Assembly (NCBI GenBank): GCA_964023275.1
Contig: OZ029914.1
Coordinates: 12,134,341-12,198,340, forward strand
DNA from: Norana najaformis
Taxonomy: Eukaryota; Annelida; Clitellata; Crassiclitellata; Hormogastridae
Length of the DNA stretch: 64,000 bases
Direction of reading: 5' to 3'
Both the position numbers and the translations under genes were made by a program. This document shows, one piece after another, positions 22,275-33,389 of this stretch. Within the stretch, counting starts at the first letter, position 1; the number at the start of each line of letters is the position of its first letter. The notes under the pieces are model-generated. The model saw nothing but the letters and a program-made list of their open reading frames with translations, did no database searches and was not told the origin of the DNA.

Positions 22275-24007
22275 AATCGCAAGGCACCAACAGCTGACAA
22301 ACCAGACGAGGAGATCGAACAGTTCTACAGGGAGATGAATCAGGTCGTTGCAGAGGTGCCCAGACAGAACTTGCTTGTGATCACAGGAGATTTTAATGCA
22401 CGAGTCGGAGAAGGGGCAGAAGAAACTGATGTCCTTGGAAGATACGGTCATGGCGAAAGAAACGACAGGGGTCAGGCATTGGTGGACTTTTGTGCAGAAG
22501 ACAAGTTGGTCATTGCCAACACACTTTTTCGGCTGCACAGTCGACACCGATATACTTGGAAGAGTCCAGACGGAGTAACCAGAACTCAGATTGACTACAT
22601 ACTGATCAACAAACAGTGGAAACAGACGATCAACAATGCACGCACATGCCTCAGTGCAGACTGTGATTCTGACCATAATCTGGTAATACTGACTATGAAA
22701 TTAAGATTCAAAAAGAAGCGAGTTACTACACCTCTCCTTCTGGACCTCGAAAAGCTTAAAACCGATCAGGTTGGGCGGCAGTTCCAACTGGAGGTAACAA
22801 ACAGGTTTGAGGAATTGGGTAGAGTCGACGAGCCGCGTACACCTGATGAACTGTGGCAGCAACTGAAAGACATCACTCTGGAAGCTGCTAGGGAGACAAT
22901 ACGAAAGAGTCACAATAAGCGCAAGAATTGGATGTCCAATGACACCTTCGAACTGATACAGAAAAAACGTGAGGCAAAGGCAAGGTCAGCGGACGAATAC
23001 AGAAAGCTGATTGGTGAAGTGCAGAGGATGCTACGAAAGGACAAGCAGGCAGAAATGGAGACTTTGTGCAGTGAGTTGGAGGAAAATACGAGGAAGGGTA
23101 ATAGTAGTCCAGTTTTCCAAACGGTAAAAAACCTCACTAAGTATTTCCTACCCCGCACAACAGCCATCAAAGGCAGGGACGATAGGAAACTTGTAGAACC
23201 AGAGAAGGTGAATCAGAGATGGAAGGAGTACTGCAAAGAACTGTACGACGGAGATGATCAGAACATAGAGATTGATGTACACGAAAGGGAACCTCCACCA
23301 CTGAAGGAAGAGATCAGACGAGCCATGCTCAAATCAGCCGCAAGAAAGACGCCAGGCCCAGATGGAATAGCCGTCGAACTGTTAAGGTTTGGCGGGGAGA
23401 TGACCTTGACCAGGTTGCATGAAATCTGTGTAAAGGTGTGGGAGACAGGAAAGTGGCCAGAGGAATGGACTCAGTCGGTGTTCATTCCTCTCCGCAAGAA
23501 AGGTGACTTGCTCCACTGCGAGAATACAGAACCATTGCATTGGTCTCACATGCGAGCAAAATTTTGCTGAGAGTCATATTGGAGCGGATACAAACTAAGC
23601 TCGAAGATGAGATCGCTCAGGAACACCCTGGATTTAGACCAAGAAGAGGCACAAAGGATCAGATTGTAAACCTCAGGATCATACTAGAGAAAGCAAGGGA
23701 AAGAAATCAACCACTGTACTTTTGTTTCATCGACTTCACAAAGGCTTTCGATATGGTACAACACGATCAACTTTGGCTAACTATGCTCGAGATGGGTTTC
23801 CCAACTCATCTGGTTCAACTTTTGCAAAACCTGTATAGACAGCAGCGCGCCGCCGTTAGGACAGACAATCTCGTGTCTGCATGGTTCAGTGTTAAAAAGG
23901 GATTCCGGCAAGGATGCAATCTTTCTCCGTGCCTGTTCAACATGCTGGCAGAACAAGTGATGCGAAAAGCACTGCAGGGATTTGCTGGAGGCTTCAGTTA
24001 CCTTTAG
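22275..24007 (+). pseudogene. RTE-type LINE fragment: endonuclease and reverse transcriptase
   Basis: Reads on + from APTADKPDEE through the APE-type endonuclease (VITGDFNARVG, TQIDYILINKQW, DCDSDHNLVI). A linker and the RT follow (ARKTPGPDGIAVELL, FIDFTKAFDMVQH, GFRQGCNLSPCLFN). The first third of the endonuclease is missing. A one-base shift near 23527-23545 moves the frame from 22335-23570 to 23540-24007, and the match stops before the catalytic YADD. The endonuclease and RT blocks are of the RTE/BovB kind. Loss of the 3' half, unusual for LINE insertion, puts its end directly against the satellite that hosts transposon copy 2. Confidence 0.85.
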
Positions 24008-24023
24008 CGGCCACAATGCATTA

Positions 24024-24140
24024 CACTGGATCACACGAAAAAATTTTTCGCCTGCTACTAGGCATATGTTATGTGTACTACACTAAGTCGAATCTGCTGA
24101 TTCCAAATCTGAAGTCAGATCTTGCGTAGCACGTCAGGAT
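24024..24140 (+). repeat. Left terminal inverted repeat, copy 2
   Basis: Pairs with 26335-26441. The tips are identical for 12 bases, and an inner block GCTGATTCCAAAT.TGAAG then TCAGA is shared almost base for base. TGCTGA is also present in copy 1 and GCTGATTC in copy 3 at a similar depth. Confidence 0.88.
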
Positions 24141-24372
24141 CTTAAGATATGCAGCATACATGCTAATAATTATGCAAACTCTTTACAGAACTAGTATTTC
24201 CTTATAACTGTGTAATTATGCAAACTCAGAGTATTCATAACAAGAAACAAAATGTTATTCTTTTATAACTTGAAATTAAAATATGTTTTAAAATGTCATA
24301 TAAATATATGTATGTTACTCAGATGAAAGCATACATTTCGAAATTTTGTCTCTAGCTTAACTCTATACGAGT

Positions 24373-26068
24373 TCAAAAGTGCTTTAGACACTTGCTCTTG
24401 CGCTTGTGAGTGACCGCTGTTGCCCGCTGCAGAAACCAGCAGTAATCGCCCATCATGTTGGAATTGCAGTGGCCCTGATATCTTGCTTCAAAGGTGGAGA
24501 TGTCTTGATGGAATCTCTCTCCATGCTCATCGCTTACATCACCCAAGTTTGGTGGGAAAAAATCCAGATGGGAATGTAAGAAATGTATTTTTAGTGACAT
24601 CCGGCAGCCGAGTTGCTTATATGCTGTTAGCATGTTGCTAACGAGTTCAGCATAGTTCTCAGCTCGGTGATTCCCAAGGAAGTTTTGCACCACCAACGTA
24701 CATGCATCCCAAGCGGCAAATTCCAGTGGGTTGAGCTTGGTTCTAAATACAGTATCACGCATTGGTTCGGGGATTTCTGGCCCAATAAAAATTCCAGCCT
24801 TCAGCTTAGCATCAGTTTTGACGGGTCCAAATTTATCTCTCAGATACTGGAAGCCTTGTCCAGTACGATCCATTGCCACTGCGAAATTACTCATGAGGCC
24901 CAGTTTAATGTGAAGTGGTGGTAAGTACACTTTCAATGGATCAACCAATGGTTCGTGTTGCACGTTGTGCCGACCAACAATGTGCTCAGATCTAGGAGGC
25001 CACAGTTTCACTTTGTAATGGTTGCTGTCATCACGACTGTTCCACAAGCACAAAAAGCACATATGTTTTGTGTACCCCAGCTGTAGGCCTAGAATAAGTG
25101 CTACCACTTTGAGGTCCGCACAGATGTTCCATTTGTGGTCTGAGTAGTTGATCACTTTCAAAATGAGTTTCATTGAATCATATGTCTCTTTGAGGCCTAC
25201 AGCGTGGGCTATAGGAACAGACGGCTTTTCGTTACCATTGTGCACCAACACAGCTTTCAAGCTCGCTTGAAAGCTGGAATCTATGAACAGTCTCCACTGA
25301 TCAGGAACGTATTCGCAACCTAAATTCAGCATGAGACCGTTCACGTCAGTACAGAAACAGATATATTTTCCAGTGGCTGTAATATGTAGCTAACTGTTTG
25401 TGACGATAACGGAAGTGTGATGTTGTGGTACCTTTTTGAAGCAAGTTCCACTCCCCTAGTCTGGAGGCTAACAGTTCAGATTTCTCCTTTGACAAAGATA
25501 GGTCCCTCACCAGATCATCTAACTCACCTTGCCTTATCAAATGCGGCCTACCCTCTTCCCAATCTTGATCACTGGATTCATAAAGAGTAACGTCATCTTC
25601 TGTATTACCATCAGAACTGTCCGTTTCATCAGCATCCGCAGCAGGCGGAAATGGTACTGGATTCTCTTCATCATGCGGCACTGGCTTTAGAGCGGACTCG
25701 CAATCAGGATAAACGATTTTAGACTTATTTTTCTTTGAAAATCCAGCAACTTTAGTCATGCAGAAATAACAGTCTGCATGATGATTTCTTGGCTCGCGCC
25801 ACACCATAGGCACAGCAAACGGCATTGAATTCCTTTTGCCATTCAGCCACTGTGTAAGCCCAGAGTAGCACACGGTGCAGCAGACATGAGGTGCCCAACT
25901 TTTATCCTCGTCTCCGATTTGACATCCAAAATAATACTTGTAAGCAATCATCACTCTCTTAGTTAACTTCTTGCGCTGGTCACAAAGAGTATATTTACCA
26001 CAAACATAGCAAAAATTGTCTGGATGGTTAACACAGCCTCGCCTATTCATTTCAAAATTAAATCTCAC
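24373..26068 (-). pseudogene. CACTGG-family transposase, copy 2, single frameshift
   Basis: Collinear with the copy-1 protein along its whole length. The first 240 residues (26068-25346) carry the Cys module (FCYVCGKYT, PHVCCTVC, MPFAVPMVWREP, ADCYFC) and the LDDLVRDLSLSKEK helix. The frame shifts by one base near 25380, and 25344-24373 continues with RLFIDSS, CADLKVV, MCFLCLWNSR, LPPLHIKLGL, HFLHSHLDFFP and SDEHGERFHQD. All candidate catalytic residues are retained. Upstream the ORF could start at either of two in-frame ATGs (26068 or 18 bases later). One indel is the only visible lesion, so the copy was lost recently or carries a sequencing error. Confidence 0.85.
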
Positions 26069-26122
26069 ACACTAGCTACAGCTATATAAGAAAACTTCAC
26101 CTTCGTTCTACGCAATCTCGCC

Positions 26123-26150
26123 TTATATACTGGTATTGATGCTGACGTCA
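26123..26150 (-). promoter_or_regulatory. Transposon promoter module, copy 2
   Basis: On the minus strand GCTGACGTCAGC (palindromic, containing the CRE TGACGTCA at 26143-26150) is followed after 11 bases by TATATAA (26123-26129), 55 bp before the ORF. Same arrangement as copies 1 and 3. Confidence 0.75.
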
Positions 26151-26334
26151 GCTCGCTGACATGCCCAATCATGTCTAGCGGCTGCTGCAGGCTTGCTGTT
26201 AGGAATATTTTAGGCGACACTTACAGGCATGCACGTATCACTGGCAGCAATCGTGGAGACACATACAACAGAATGTACAGACATAACCGAAAACGAGTCC
26301 TTACGTCATTACTTGAATGCATGCATAACTTAAA

Positions 26335-26441
26335 ATCTAGACGTGGTGGGCAGATTCTGACTTCATATTTGGAATCAGCACATTTGAATCAATATAAGGC
26401 ACATGTATAACTTTCAGTAGCAAAATCGTTGTGATCCAGTG
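26335..26441 (-). repeat. Right terminal inverted repeat, copy 2
   Basis: Inverted partner of 24024-24140, ending GTGATCCAGTG and followed by the TTA duplication. Confidence 0.88.
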
Positions 26442-27010
26442 TTATAAGCGTAGAATGCGATTGATAGGGTCATGCGTCCAAATGGGTATTTGTAACAAGT
26501 AGCCTGTGGGCATTTGGAGCAGACCTATGTACGTAGTTTGTTTTGATAATGGGTAAGAGATTTGAGTGCAAATAACTTTAAAATGGAGCCAGAACTTGGC
26601 GTATTTTGACGTTGCCCCAATTCATCATTAGGTCAAAACGGGGAGAGTTACTGCGTCAGAATGGGCGTTTGTACCAATTAGCCGAGCTATTTGGAGTAGA
26701 TCTGTATATGTAGTTTTTATGACATTGAGGGAAGGAGTACAAATATATTTACAGTGGAGGTCAGATTTTGGTATAAATCGCCGTTGACAGCCACAATGCA
26801 TTATAAAGGTAGAGTGCGGTGGGGTACTGCGTCCAAATGAGCGTTTATAACAGTTAACCTGTGAGTATTTAGAGTAGATCTATGTATGTGGTTTTGACGG
26901 TATGTACGGGATTTTCGGGAGAGGTACAGATAATTTTACAGTGGATGTCTGAACTTGTCGTATACTGGAGTAGACGGTCACATTGCGTTTTTGGGATCGA
27001 TTCCATTTTA
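26442..27010 (+). repeat. ~180-bp tandem repeat (satellite-like), interrupted by copy 2
   Basis: At least three diverged units, with starts near 26611, 26783 and 26971, preceded by one unit whose head (24004-24023) is cut off by the transposon and resumes at 26442. Units share TACTGCGTC, AATGNGCGTTTRTAAC, GGAG(C)AGA(T)CT and a GTTGACNGCCACAATGCATTA head. No ORF. The spacing varies from about 172 to 188 bp. Confidence 0.8.
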
Positions 27011-27819
27011 ACTAGACCTGTCGAATGTAAATATAAAAAATTTCAATATGAGTCTCAATCTTCTCTCTAACTTGGGGACATTTGTGGAGTCTTTTGTGAA
27101 TATGAAAATCGAATGTGAATACTGGTATAGGCTTGCAACAAAGGAGCAACAATAGTAGATTTCTAATGATGCCAGCTTTGTTTGTGATTTAACTATAAAG
27201 CCACAGTATTTTGTCTACAGTGCACTGTTGATACTGATGCTGGCAGGCTTAGTGAAGTTAAGCTATGTCAAGTTTTTGGACCTTTTGGGGTTCTGTAAAT
27301 GAGAAAATTGAGAGCAAGTTGAGAGGGTGGATAGAGAAAGATGTCCTGTTGTTGGATGGTGATGGTTGTTTGCAACTCGGCTGAATGATCCTTTGACCTT
27401 GGAACCATGCGCATAATATAAGCATGCAAAAAATAACTCGAAACAAATAAAATAGGTCATTCTATATATTCTATATATGAGAATTCCATATACTGGGAAC
27501 ATAGATGTTCAACTCATATAGCTGTAGAAGTTGTTAGTTTTTTAATACACTTGGGTTTGGGATTGAGTTTAGAAAGACCAAAAATCTTAATATCGATTGG
27601 ATGGGCAAACTTAATAACATTGACGCGAGGTAGTGCCTTAATTGCTATGAACCTATCTCACTGACATTTTTGTAGGCGTGTTTTTAAATACATAATAACT
27701 GGCAATTGATCGTGTTTCCTAAACATTAATGGTCTTGGGGTCGTCCATAAAGGACGTCCACAAGAAAATTAAGTACTTTATACCCCTTCTCCTTGTCCGC
27801 GCATTTGGCATTACCCTCC
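27011..27819. other. No gene recognised
   Basis: AT-rich sequence. Two overlapping minus-strand frames at 27258-27502 have no motif. Confidence 0.5.
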
Positions 27820-28515
27820 TGTAGTAAAAATTTGGAAAACAATGAGGGCTTTATTTTTTGCATATTGTGAACTGTATTATGTCAGATAATTTAGCTTATA
27901 TATCTGTGTAATTAATTTGTATGGAACACTGGGGAACAGTTAGGCGAGGCCATCACTAGCGCGAAGCGGACAGGACGCCCGTGATTGACAGGTGGAGGTA
28001 AACGAGAGAGAGAGAGAGTGAGAGAGAGAAAGAGAGAGAGAGATAGGCGGAAAAGAGGGACGCCGATCGGATGGCGAAAGGGAGAAGTTGGATGATTGAC
28101 AGACGAAGGAGAAAGTTAAGGAAGGGTGCAAAGCGAGGAAGGCATTCGCTAAACAACGGTCGAAGGAGGCGTTAGGTTCAGGAGAACAGAAGAAATATAA
28201 TAAAACTGTATCTCTTAAACGGACCTCGCTAGACTAATAGGCCGACGCGTATCATAGACTTTGACATTGCTGAATTTGCTGTATATACGTTGTACATATT
28301 TGTAATACACGTGTGAAATAAATAATCGTCGTTACGTCTCTGTACGGTCGGACTGATCCATTCACGAACCTGCGTGCTGTTAAAGGCCTAAAGTCCCCCG
28401 AAGAATTAAGCCTCTGATCAATAGCATCGCTCGCCACCATATCCTGAAAGGAGATTTGTCTTCGCCAGCGACCCTTGATGCGCAGGACTCACAAGCAATC
28501 CCTTCTTTCAGTACA
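27820..28515 (+). mobile_element. Solo LTR of the Gmr1-like Gypsy element
   Basis: A 696-bp segment starting TGTAGT and ending AGTACA that matches, in opposite orientation, the LTR at 46905-47593. Shared landmarks are GGAACACTGGGGAACAG, a GA-rich run, CGTACAGAGACG-type sequence and GGAGATTTGTCTTCGCCAGC-like sequence near the end. AATAAA at about 28317 could be its poly(A) signal. The flanking bases (CCTCC / CTTGG) do not form a convincing duplication, so either the target copy has decayed or the LTR arose by recombination between elements. Confidence 0.85.
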
Positions 28516-29790
28516 CTTGGGCATTACAGTAGCTGCTCTATAGAAGTTTCCTGATGGAAAATTTAGATGGATTAGAAAGCAAGTCGCTCCTCATAACACA
28601 CAGGATTGAGGCTTGCTCAGATGTATAACAAATGCCAAATGCACATTATAGATGGTATGTGGATCACATAGAAACATTTAGTAAAACAAAACAAAATGAT
28701 AAAAATATTTTAATTGAGCTTGGATTTATTTTCAGCATTTCAATGTATTTTGAAACCAACTGCGACTTTCTGGTGCTTGTTGGGCACACTTATTTTTGAA
28801 TTCCTCGAAAAATCATGCTGCCGATCATAATAAGCTTGGATTACACCAACTGCTTGAGGGAGGGGGTGTCACTTAACGTGTCGTCGTCACAGCTGGTGCG
28901 TCCACTGGTGCTCCACAGGTGCCCTCTGGTGATCGTGGATGGTAGCTGAAGGTACACCATCGGCGCACCAAAAAGGACACTTACCTGACTCTAGGGAGTG
29001 TCGGACAAGTTTAAATAGAAGAGAAAGAGACTCTTTAGGTGAGACAGAACCGAATTCTGCAGACGACATCAAACTCTGAAGAAGAATGAGCTATTTTTCA
29101 ATCTAATTTCTCCTGGCCTTACGTTTCATTTTAATTAATAAAGAATATTCAGTTCTTGTTGCTCGGCCCCGTGACACTTAGCTGCTGCCAAAGCAAATTT
29201 CTTTGGCACTATAAAATCTTTAATTTGTAATTGCTTTTATATAGCGCCTCGTCAGTAAATTGCTTCCGACCTGACAATACAAGATCACGATGGAATAGAA
29301 TGGTTTCAACCGCTGGCGAAATATAGGCAGAGAAAGGAGAAGAAACTTGCAGAATGAGTAGCCGACCACACATGGAAGTCATATTTCGTAGCAGTGCGAT
29401 TAAAATAGATTTGGCGCTTCGTAAGTGACTCTCTTAAAAGTTGTGCAAGTACTTGATAGAACTGAAAAGATCATTCATTCACTCAGCGCCCTTTTGAGAT
29501 AAAACTTAATGAGAAGTGAACACAGCTAGACATCACTTTGACCAATTATGGTTATGATTTCGAGTCTGAAGTAGTTGTGAGCAAATTATGATCAGCTTTG
29601 CTTATAACTTCTCCAACAGATTTATAATTAATTATTAAAACGTTACTTATAAAATGTTCAAATTATCTGATTTTTGAGTAAAAATTTATATCTCAATTAT
29701 TTAATATCGCAGACAAAAGTCTGTCTATTTTTAGAGTCCCGTTCACAGTTAGCCACAAAGATGTAAAGTAACTAATTATTATTATTATAT
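28516..29790. other. No gene recognised
   Basis: Contains a TTTATATAGCGCC repeat-end motif at about 29238. The remainder is not related to other parts of the window as far as I can see. Confidence 0.5.
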
Positions 29791-29791
29791 A

Positions 29792-30715
29792 TCACTTAGT
29801 AAACTTGAAAATCAAAATGGTGTGATCGCCCAATTCGTTGTTAGCCACAAACAGTCGAGCATGTGTCTGATCCAGAAGAATCCTCGAAGGAAGTTTTAAG
29901 TTGCATTTTTCCTTTGAGATAATTTCTCTCTTAAATTCCAAATCTGAACCCAATAACAAAACTCGTCTGTTAAAACGATCAGCGACCATCACAAATCCAT
30001 CCCCATCGACGGCCAAATAGACCGGATTATACATTGTCCGTTGGCCGATCCACGATTTCCACCGAATGACCTCAAGTTTTCCTTCTGCATCCACTGCGCA
30101 CACTCTATGCAGATCATCATCTTTATTGCCATGATCTTTATTGCCATAACTGACCACGAAATGACCATTGGTCAGTTTTATAGCATGCAATGGATGATGA
30201 ATACCTGAGTCTGATGATAGTTTCATTTCATGGATCATTTGTCCATCTGACAAATATTCATTTAATTTATTTGTTTCGGAAACAGCTAAAATGACATTTG
30301 ATTCAGTTATAACAGACAAACGGCCATAATCGTCTCCCGTCGGCCAATTCGTTAGTAATTTTCCATTTGAATCAACTTTCAAGATTTCACTCGACTGAAC
30401 TCTGTTACTGGAGAGGTAGAGACATTTATTTATGTCGCAGGATACTAAGTCCTTTGGATCAATTAAATCGTTCAAATTCCATCGACGACTGAAACTGAAA
30501 TTCATCGAATTGTTAACTTCAACTTCTGAACTCATTTCGCTCACAACAAACAATTCCTTGTCCAAGATCGTCAATCCCTTGATCAATTTTTTCCGCTCTT
30601 CCGTGGCTTTTGTTTTGATCTTCTCAACTAAATCTGGATCTGATTTGTATTTCTCTGGAAGTGTATAAGAAAATTCAGACAAATCCGATAAGTACTTAAA
30701 GTATAATAGTATATT
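29792..30715 (-). CDS. NHL-repeat beta-propeller protein, C-terminal exon
   Basis: About 300 residues on the minus strand form consecutive NHL-like blades. Examples are NPVYLAVDGDGFVMVADR then RRVLLLGSDLEF, SRILLDQTHARLFVANN then HTILIFKF, and earlier HAIKLTNGHFVVSYG with RVCAVDAEGKLEVI. This fold mediates protein or RNA contacts in TRIM-NHL ubiquitin ligases and relatives. No ATG opens the frame; it is open back to a stop near 30716, with an AG acceptor candidate just inside, so this is probably the last exon of a gene whose 5' exons lie above 30720. A RING or B-box is not seen here. The coding frame is undamaged. A fragment of a paralogue is at 11732-11908. Confidence 0.7.
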   Translation of the reverse strand, partial: NILLYFKYLSDLSEFSYTLPEKYKSDPDLVEKIKTKATEERKKLIKGLTILDKELFVVSEMSSEVEVNNSMNFSFSRRWNLNDLIDPKDLVSCDINKCLYLSSNRVQSSEILKVDSNGKLLTNWPTGDDYGRLSVITESNVILAVSETNKLNEYLSDGQMIHEMKLSSDSGIHHPLHAIKLTNGHFVVSYGNKDHGNKDDDLHRVCAVDAEGKLEVIRWKSWIGQRTMYNPVYLAVDGDGFVMVADRFNRRVLLLGSDLEFKREIISKEKCNLKLPSRILLDQTHARLFVANNELGDHTILIFKFTK

Positions 30716-30719
30716 TCAA

Positions 30720-31330
30720 AATAATAACCTTGGTCCAAACTTATAGAATGAGATAGTTTCTTTAACTGTTTAGTTCGAATATTTGATATCGATTGAGAGA
30801 AAGGTGGTGGTGACCATCATAACTGCGAAAGAGACAAAGTCAGTGAAGGGAAATGCAACGATGGACAAGCACACAGAGACGGCAACTGAGGCAGAGATTG
30901 AGATACAATGACAGAAAAAGAGACGCGATTATGTCGACAATGTAATTCAAAGATATATACACAAGAATAGACAGAGACTGCGATCATGTGCATTTTCAAG
31001 ACCATTGCCAGGAAAGTGTGGAGAGCCGTTACTTTCAGAATTTCGTCTTCAAAACGCCACAGCACAACATCACCATCATCTGTGGCACGTTCCTCTCTGG
31101 AGCGTTGCCGTTTCCATAACGTGTACCCAGCCGTCTCTGTTCTATGCTCGTATCCACAACACAGCACCACACAATCTCAAATACTATTGACTAGATACAC
31201 AAATTTTGCAAAGTTATCGACCTTATTTTATGGGCATAGTATCGTTACAAATAATAAAACGAGGACACTTCCAGGGCAAATAGTTCTAGGCTTCGACCCC
31301 CATTATTTATATGATAAACTTGACATGGTT
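30720..31330. other. No gene recognised
   Basis: Moderately AT-rich. A + strand frame at 30986-31375 (129 codons) and a minus frame at 30817-31170 overlap each other and carry no domain. An upstream exon of the NHL gene may be here, but I could not identify one. Confidence 0.4.
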
Positions 31331-31334
31331 TCAG

Positions 31335-31925
31335 TCATGCAAAGGTTTTCATCAATTAGTTTCAAAATGGGGTAGATTGAACAATGCATTGGATAAGGTA
31401 AAATGATAAATAGCAAAATCGTAGACAAAAATACTGAAAATATTATATAAACTTGATAGGAACATTAGATAAATTATAGACTAATTAATTACAGCATAGT
31501 TAGCCATTAGGTTTTTGATAGGTTTAATCTATACCGAATAGTCTTTGCTGCTTTGGTTCCTTTTTTCGCTCCACTTCTTCTAGTTTTTCTAACGGAATAG
31601 ACATTGGTGTTTCGGTTCCTATAAAACAGAAACATGCGGAAAATGTTGCTGTAATCAATCCCTTTGCAACGAAAGATAACCTAAACTCATTCTTGATAAA
31701 ACAAGACATGGCTAAAACTGAATCTCTAGGCGTTATCTGGTCGTTTCTCTTATTTCTCAAACTGAAATGCTAAATTTAATGAACAAATTAAATAAAACTT
31801 TGTCAATTTGAAACAAACGTATAGACATATATACAGAAAGCTATATCTTACGCATTAGTTTGAAAAAACATTGGGAATGTATAAGGCAACTGTCTGACAT
31901 TGCCTGCTCATACCCATGGAATCAA
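31335..31925 (+). repeat. Direct repeat D, copy 1
   Basis: Aligns with 34052-34640. Both share TTTTCATCAATTAGTTTCAAAA, broken here as TTTTCATCAATTAG and TTTCAAAA, then AAGGTAAAATGATAA.TAGCA, TAATTACA.CAT.GTTAGCCAT and a tail GGCAACT.TCTGACATT. A 78-codon minus-strand frame (31524-31760) lies in this copy only, so it is unlikely to be a gene. Confidence 0.75.
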
Positions 31926-32039
31926 TGTTGGTGTTGGCGATGACGATGATTATAATGAAAGAGAAACACAGAAGACGATAAAACCACAGGTAGACAAAGA
32001 GGCAAAGAATGAGAAACAATCACTAAAAGACAAACATTC

Positions 32040-32335
32040 CCTTAACCTCACTCTTGCCCAACCCCCTGTAACCATTTATCTTAAGTTCTCTAACCGATCC
32101 ATTTACCATACCGCACCACGACTCTGGAAACACCATACACCATTGCCGTCTGGCTGTCTGCATACCGGACTCTTGGATGTTGACCTGGATTAGAATTACG
32201 ATCTCCCTTCTGAACTTCGCAAATTCTTCTTTCCTCTATCATCTGTCTCAAGTACCTCTATCTATTACTCCCCACTCATTTAATTATACACTGAAGTCGC
32301 ACGTTTCAAGATATCTTGCCCTGATTCATCCAATC
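32040..32335 (+). pseudogene. LINE RT C-terminal fragment
   Basis: Frames on + give LKFSNRSIYHTAPRLWKH then, after shifts, LRKFFFPLSSVSS. This is the end of an L2/CR1-like ORF2 of the same kind as at 56099-56539 (IFSNRSIYHIT...). It lies inside the interval between the two D repeats. Confidence 0.6.
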
Positions 32336-32904
32336 CGCCGCCTTCCCATTTTGTGAGGTTTGAGTTAGAAGGTCGTAGCAACGATTTTTTTGCGAAATAA
32401 AGGGTTTTGACAGGTGTTGGATTGACTGAAGTCAATGAAGCCAGTGCAAGAAGGACGTAACGTCTTCATTAATCATTAAAGACTAGTTGGTGCGAAGATA
32501 CACCATAAATTATGCCAGAATGATGTAAAACTATGGATACCGTGTTTATTATTTCATTTGCAGCTAGCAGTCCTGCCAGATATACGTTGGTTGCATCTTG
32601 AAGATACATCCATGTAGAAAAAATTATTGCCAAATTTTCTGATTAATTCGTGTCAAATTGCTGTATGTTTAAGAGAGGGGCCTACGTCTCTTGTTTACAG
32701 AGAGCATCTTGTCAAATTTTGTCAAAGTTCACCTAATTATCACGTTATATGTAAACAATACAATGCATGCTTTAATGCATTTTGAATAGAATTGTCATTA
32801 TTCAGCATTTTTATAGAAATAATTTGTTTAAGACAAAAATGATTAATGCAGATTTTTCTACTAAATTTTTCTGTTTCTTTGTTTTTCTTAAAATGATGTA
32901 AAAC

Positions 32905-33150
32905 TTAGATACGACGTTCTGGCTTAAACCCCTCGATTTCTCTCAACCTAAACACAACCCCCCGTAATAGCTCGTCTGTCCTCTTTTTCTGGTCTTCTGG
33001 CAACCGGACTTTGTTCTTCCTATGGCATCTCTGGATAACCCATCTGACTTGAAGCAGCGCTGGTGAATGAGCGGGTGCTCTGCGCTTATAGCAGCTATAG
33101 AAATTCTTAAGGTTACGAATTCGATTAAATATAAGTCTAAGCGACAACAG
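32905..33150 (-). repeat. LINE 3' UTR repeat
   Basis: Matches 55900-56110 in the same orientation relative to its LINE and 55590-55740 in the other. Shared strings are GGTTGTGTTTAGGTTGAGAGA, split as GGTTGTGTTTAG and GTTGAGAGA, and TTGCCAGAAGACCAGA. The 80-codon frames across it are not genes. Confidence 0.65.
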
Positions 33151-33389
33151 TGCATTTCTAAGGTGATCTTAGAATATGGATCGCCTTTCGGTTGCAAAAT
33201 GGCTTTTCAAAATTTAGTCTCTTTCAACGGAAAGTAGTTTCTCTCAGTGTTCAATTGATGCAGAAGAAATATTGTAATTTAAAAATCCCTGAAGAAAGGC
33301 CAACATTTTAACAATGACTTTTCACGAGACAAAGGCCTTGAGTAAAATATAATTACAAAAAGCTTTATCTAAATTAATATCCCCGAAAA

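Larger units (their letters stand above)
24024..26441 (-). mobile_element. CACTGG DNA transposon, copy 2 (complete, one frameshift)
   Basis: A 2.42-kb unit in minus orientation with ends CACTGGATCACA and TGTGATCCAGTG in inverted array. It is flanked on both sides by TTA (24021-24023 and 26442-26444). Removing the element plus one TTA gives CCACAATGCATTATAAG, which matches an unoccupied unit of the surrounding tandem repeat at 26791-26806. That fixes both ends and the 3-bp target. The element carries one transposase gene in two frames. Confidence 0.92.

Noticed and set aside
24667-24924. Plus-strand ORFs across copy 2
   Set aside because: They are antisense to the frameshifted transposase, which is supported by alignment to copies 1 and 3.
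27940-28440. Several 60-66 aa frames near 28 kb
   Set aside because: They lie inside the solo LTR, and the (GA)n run produces the Ser/Leu-rich frames.
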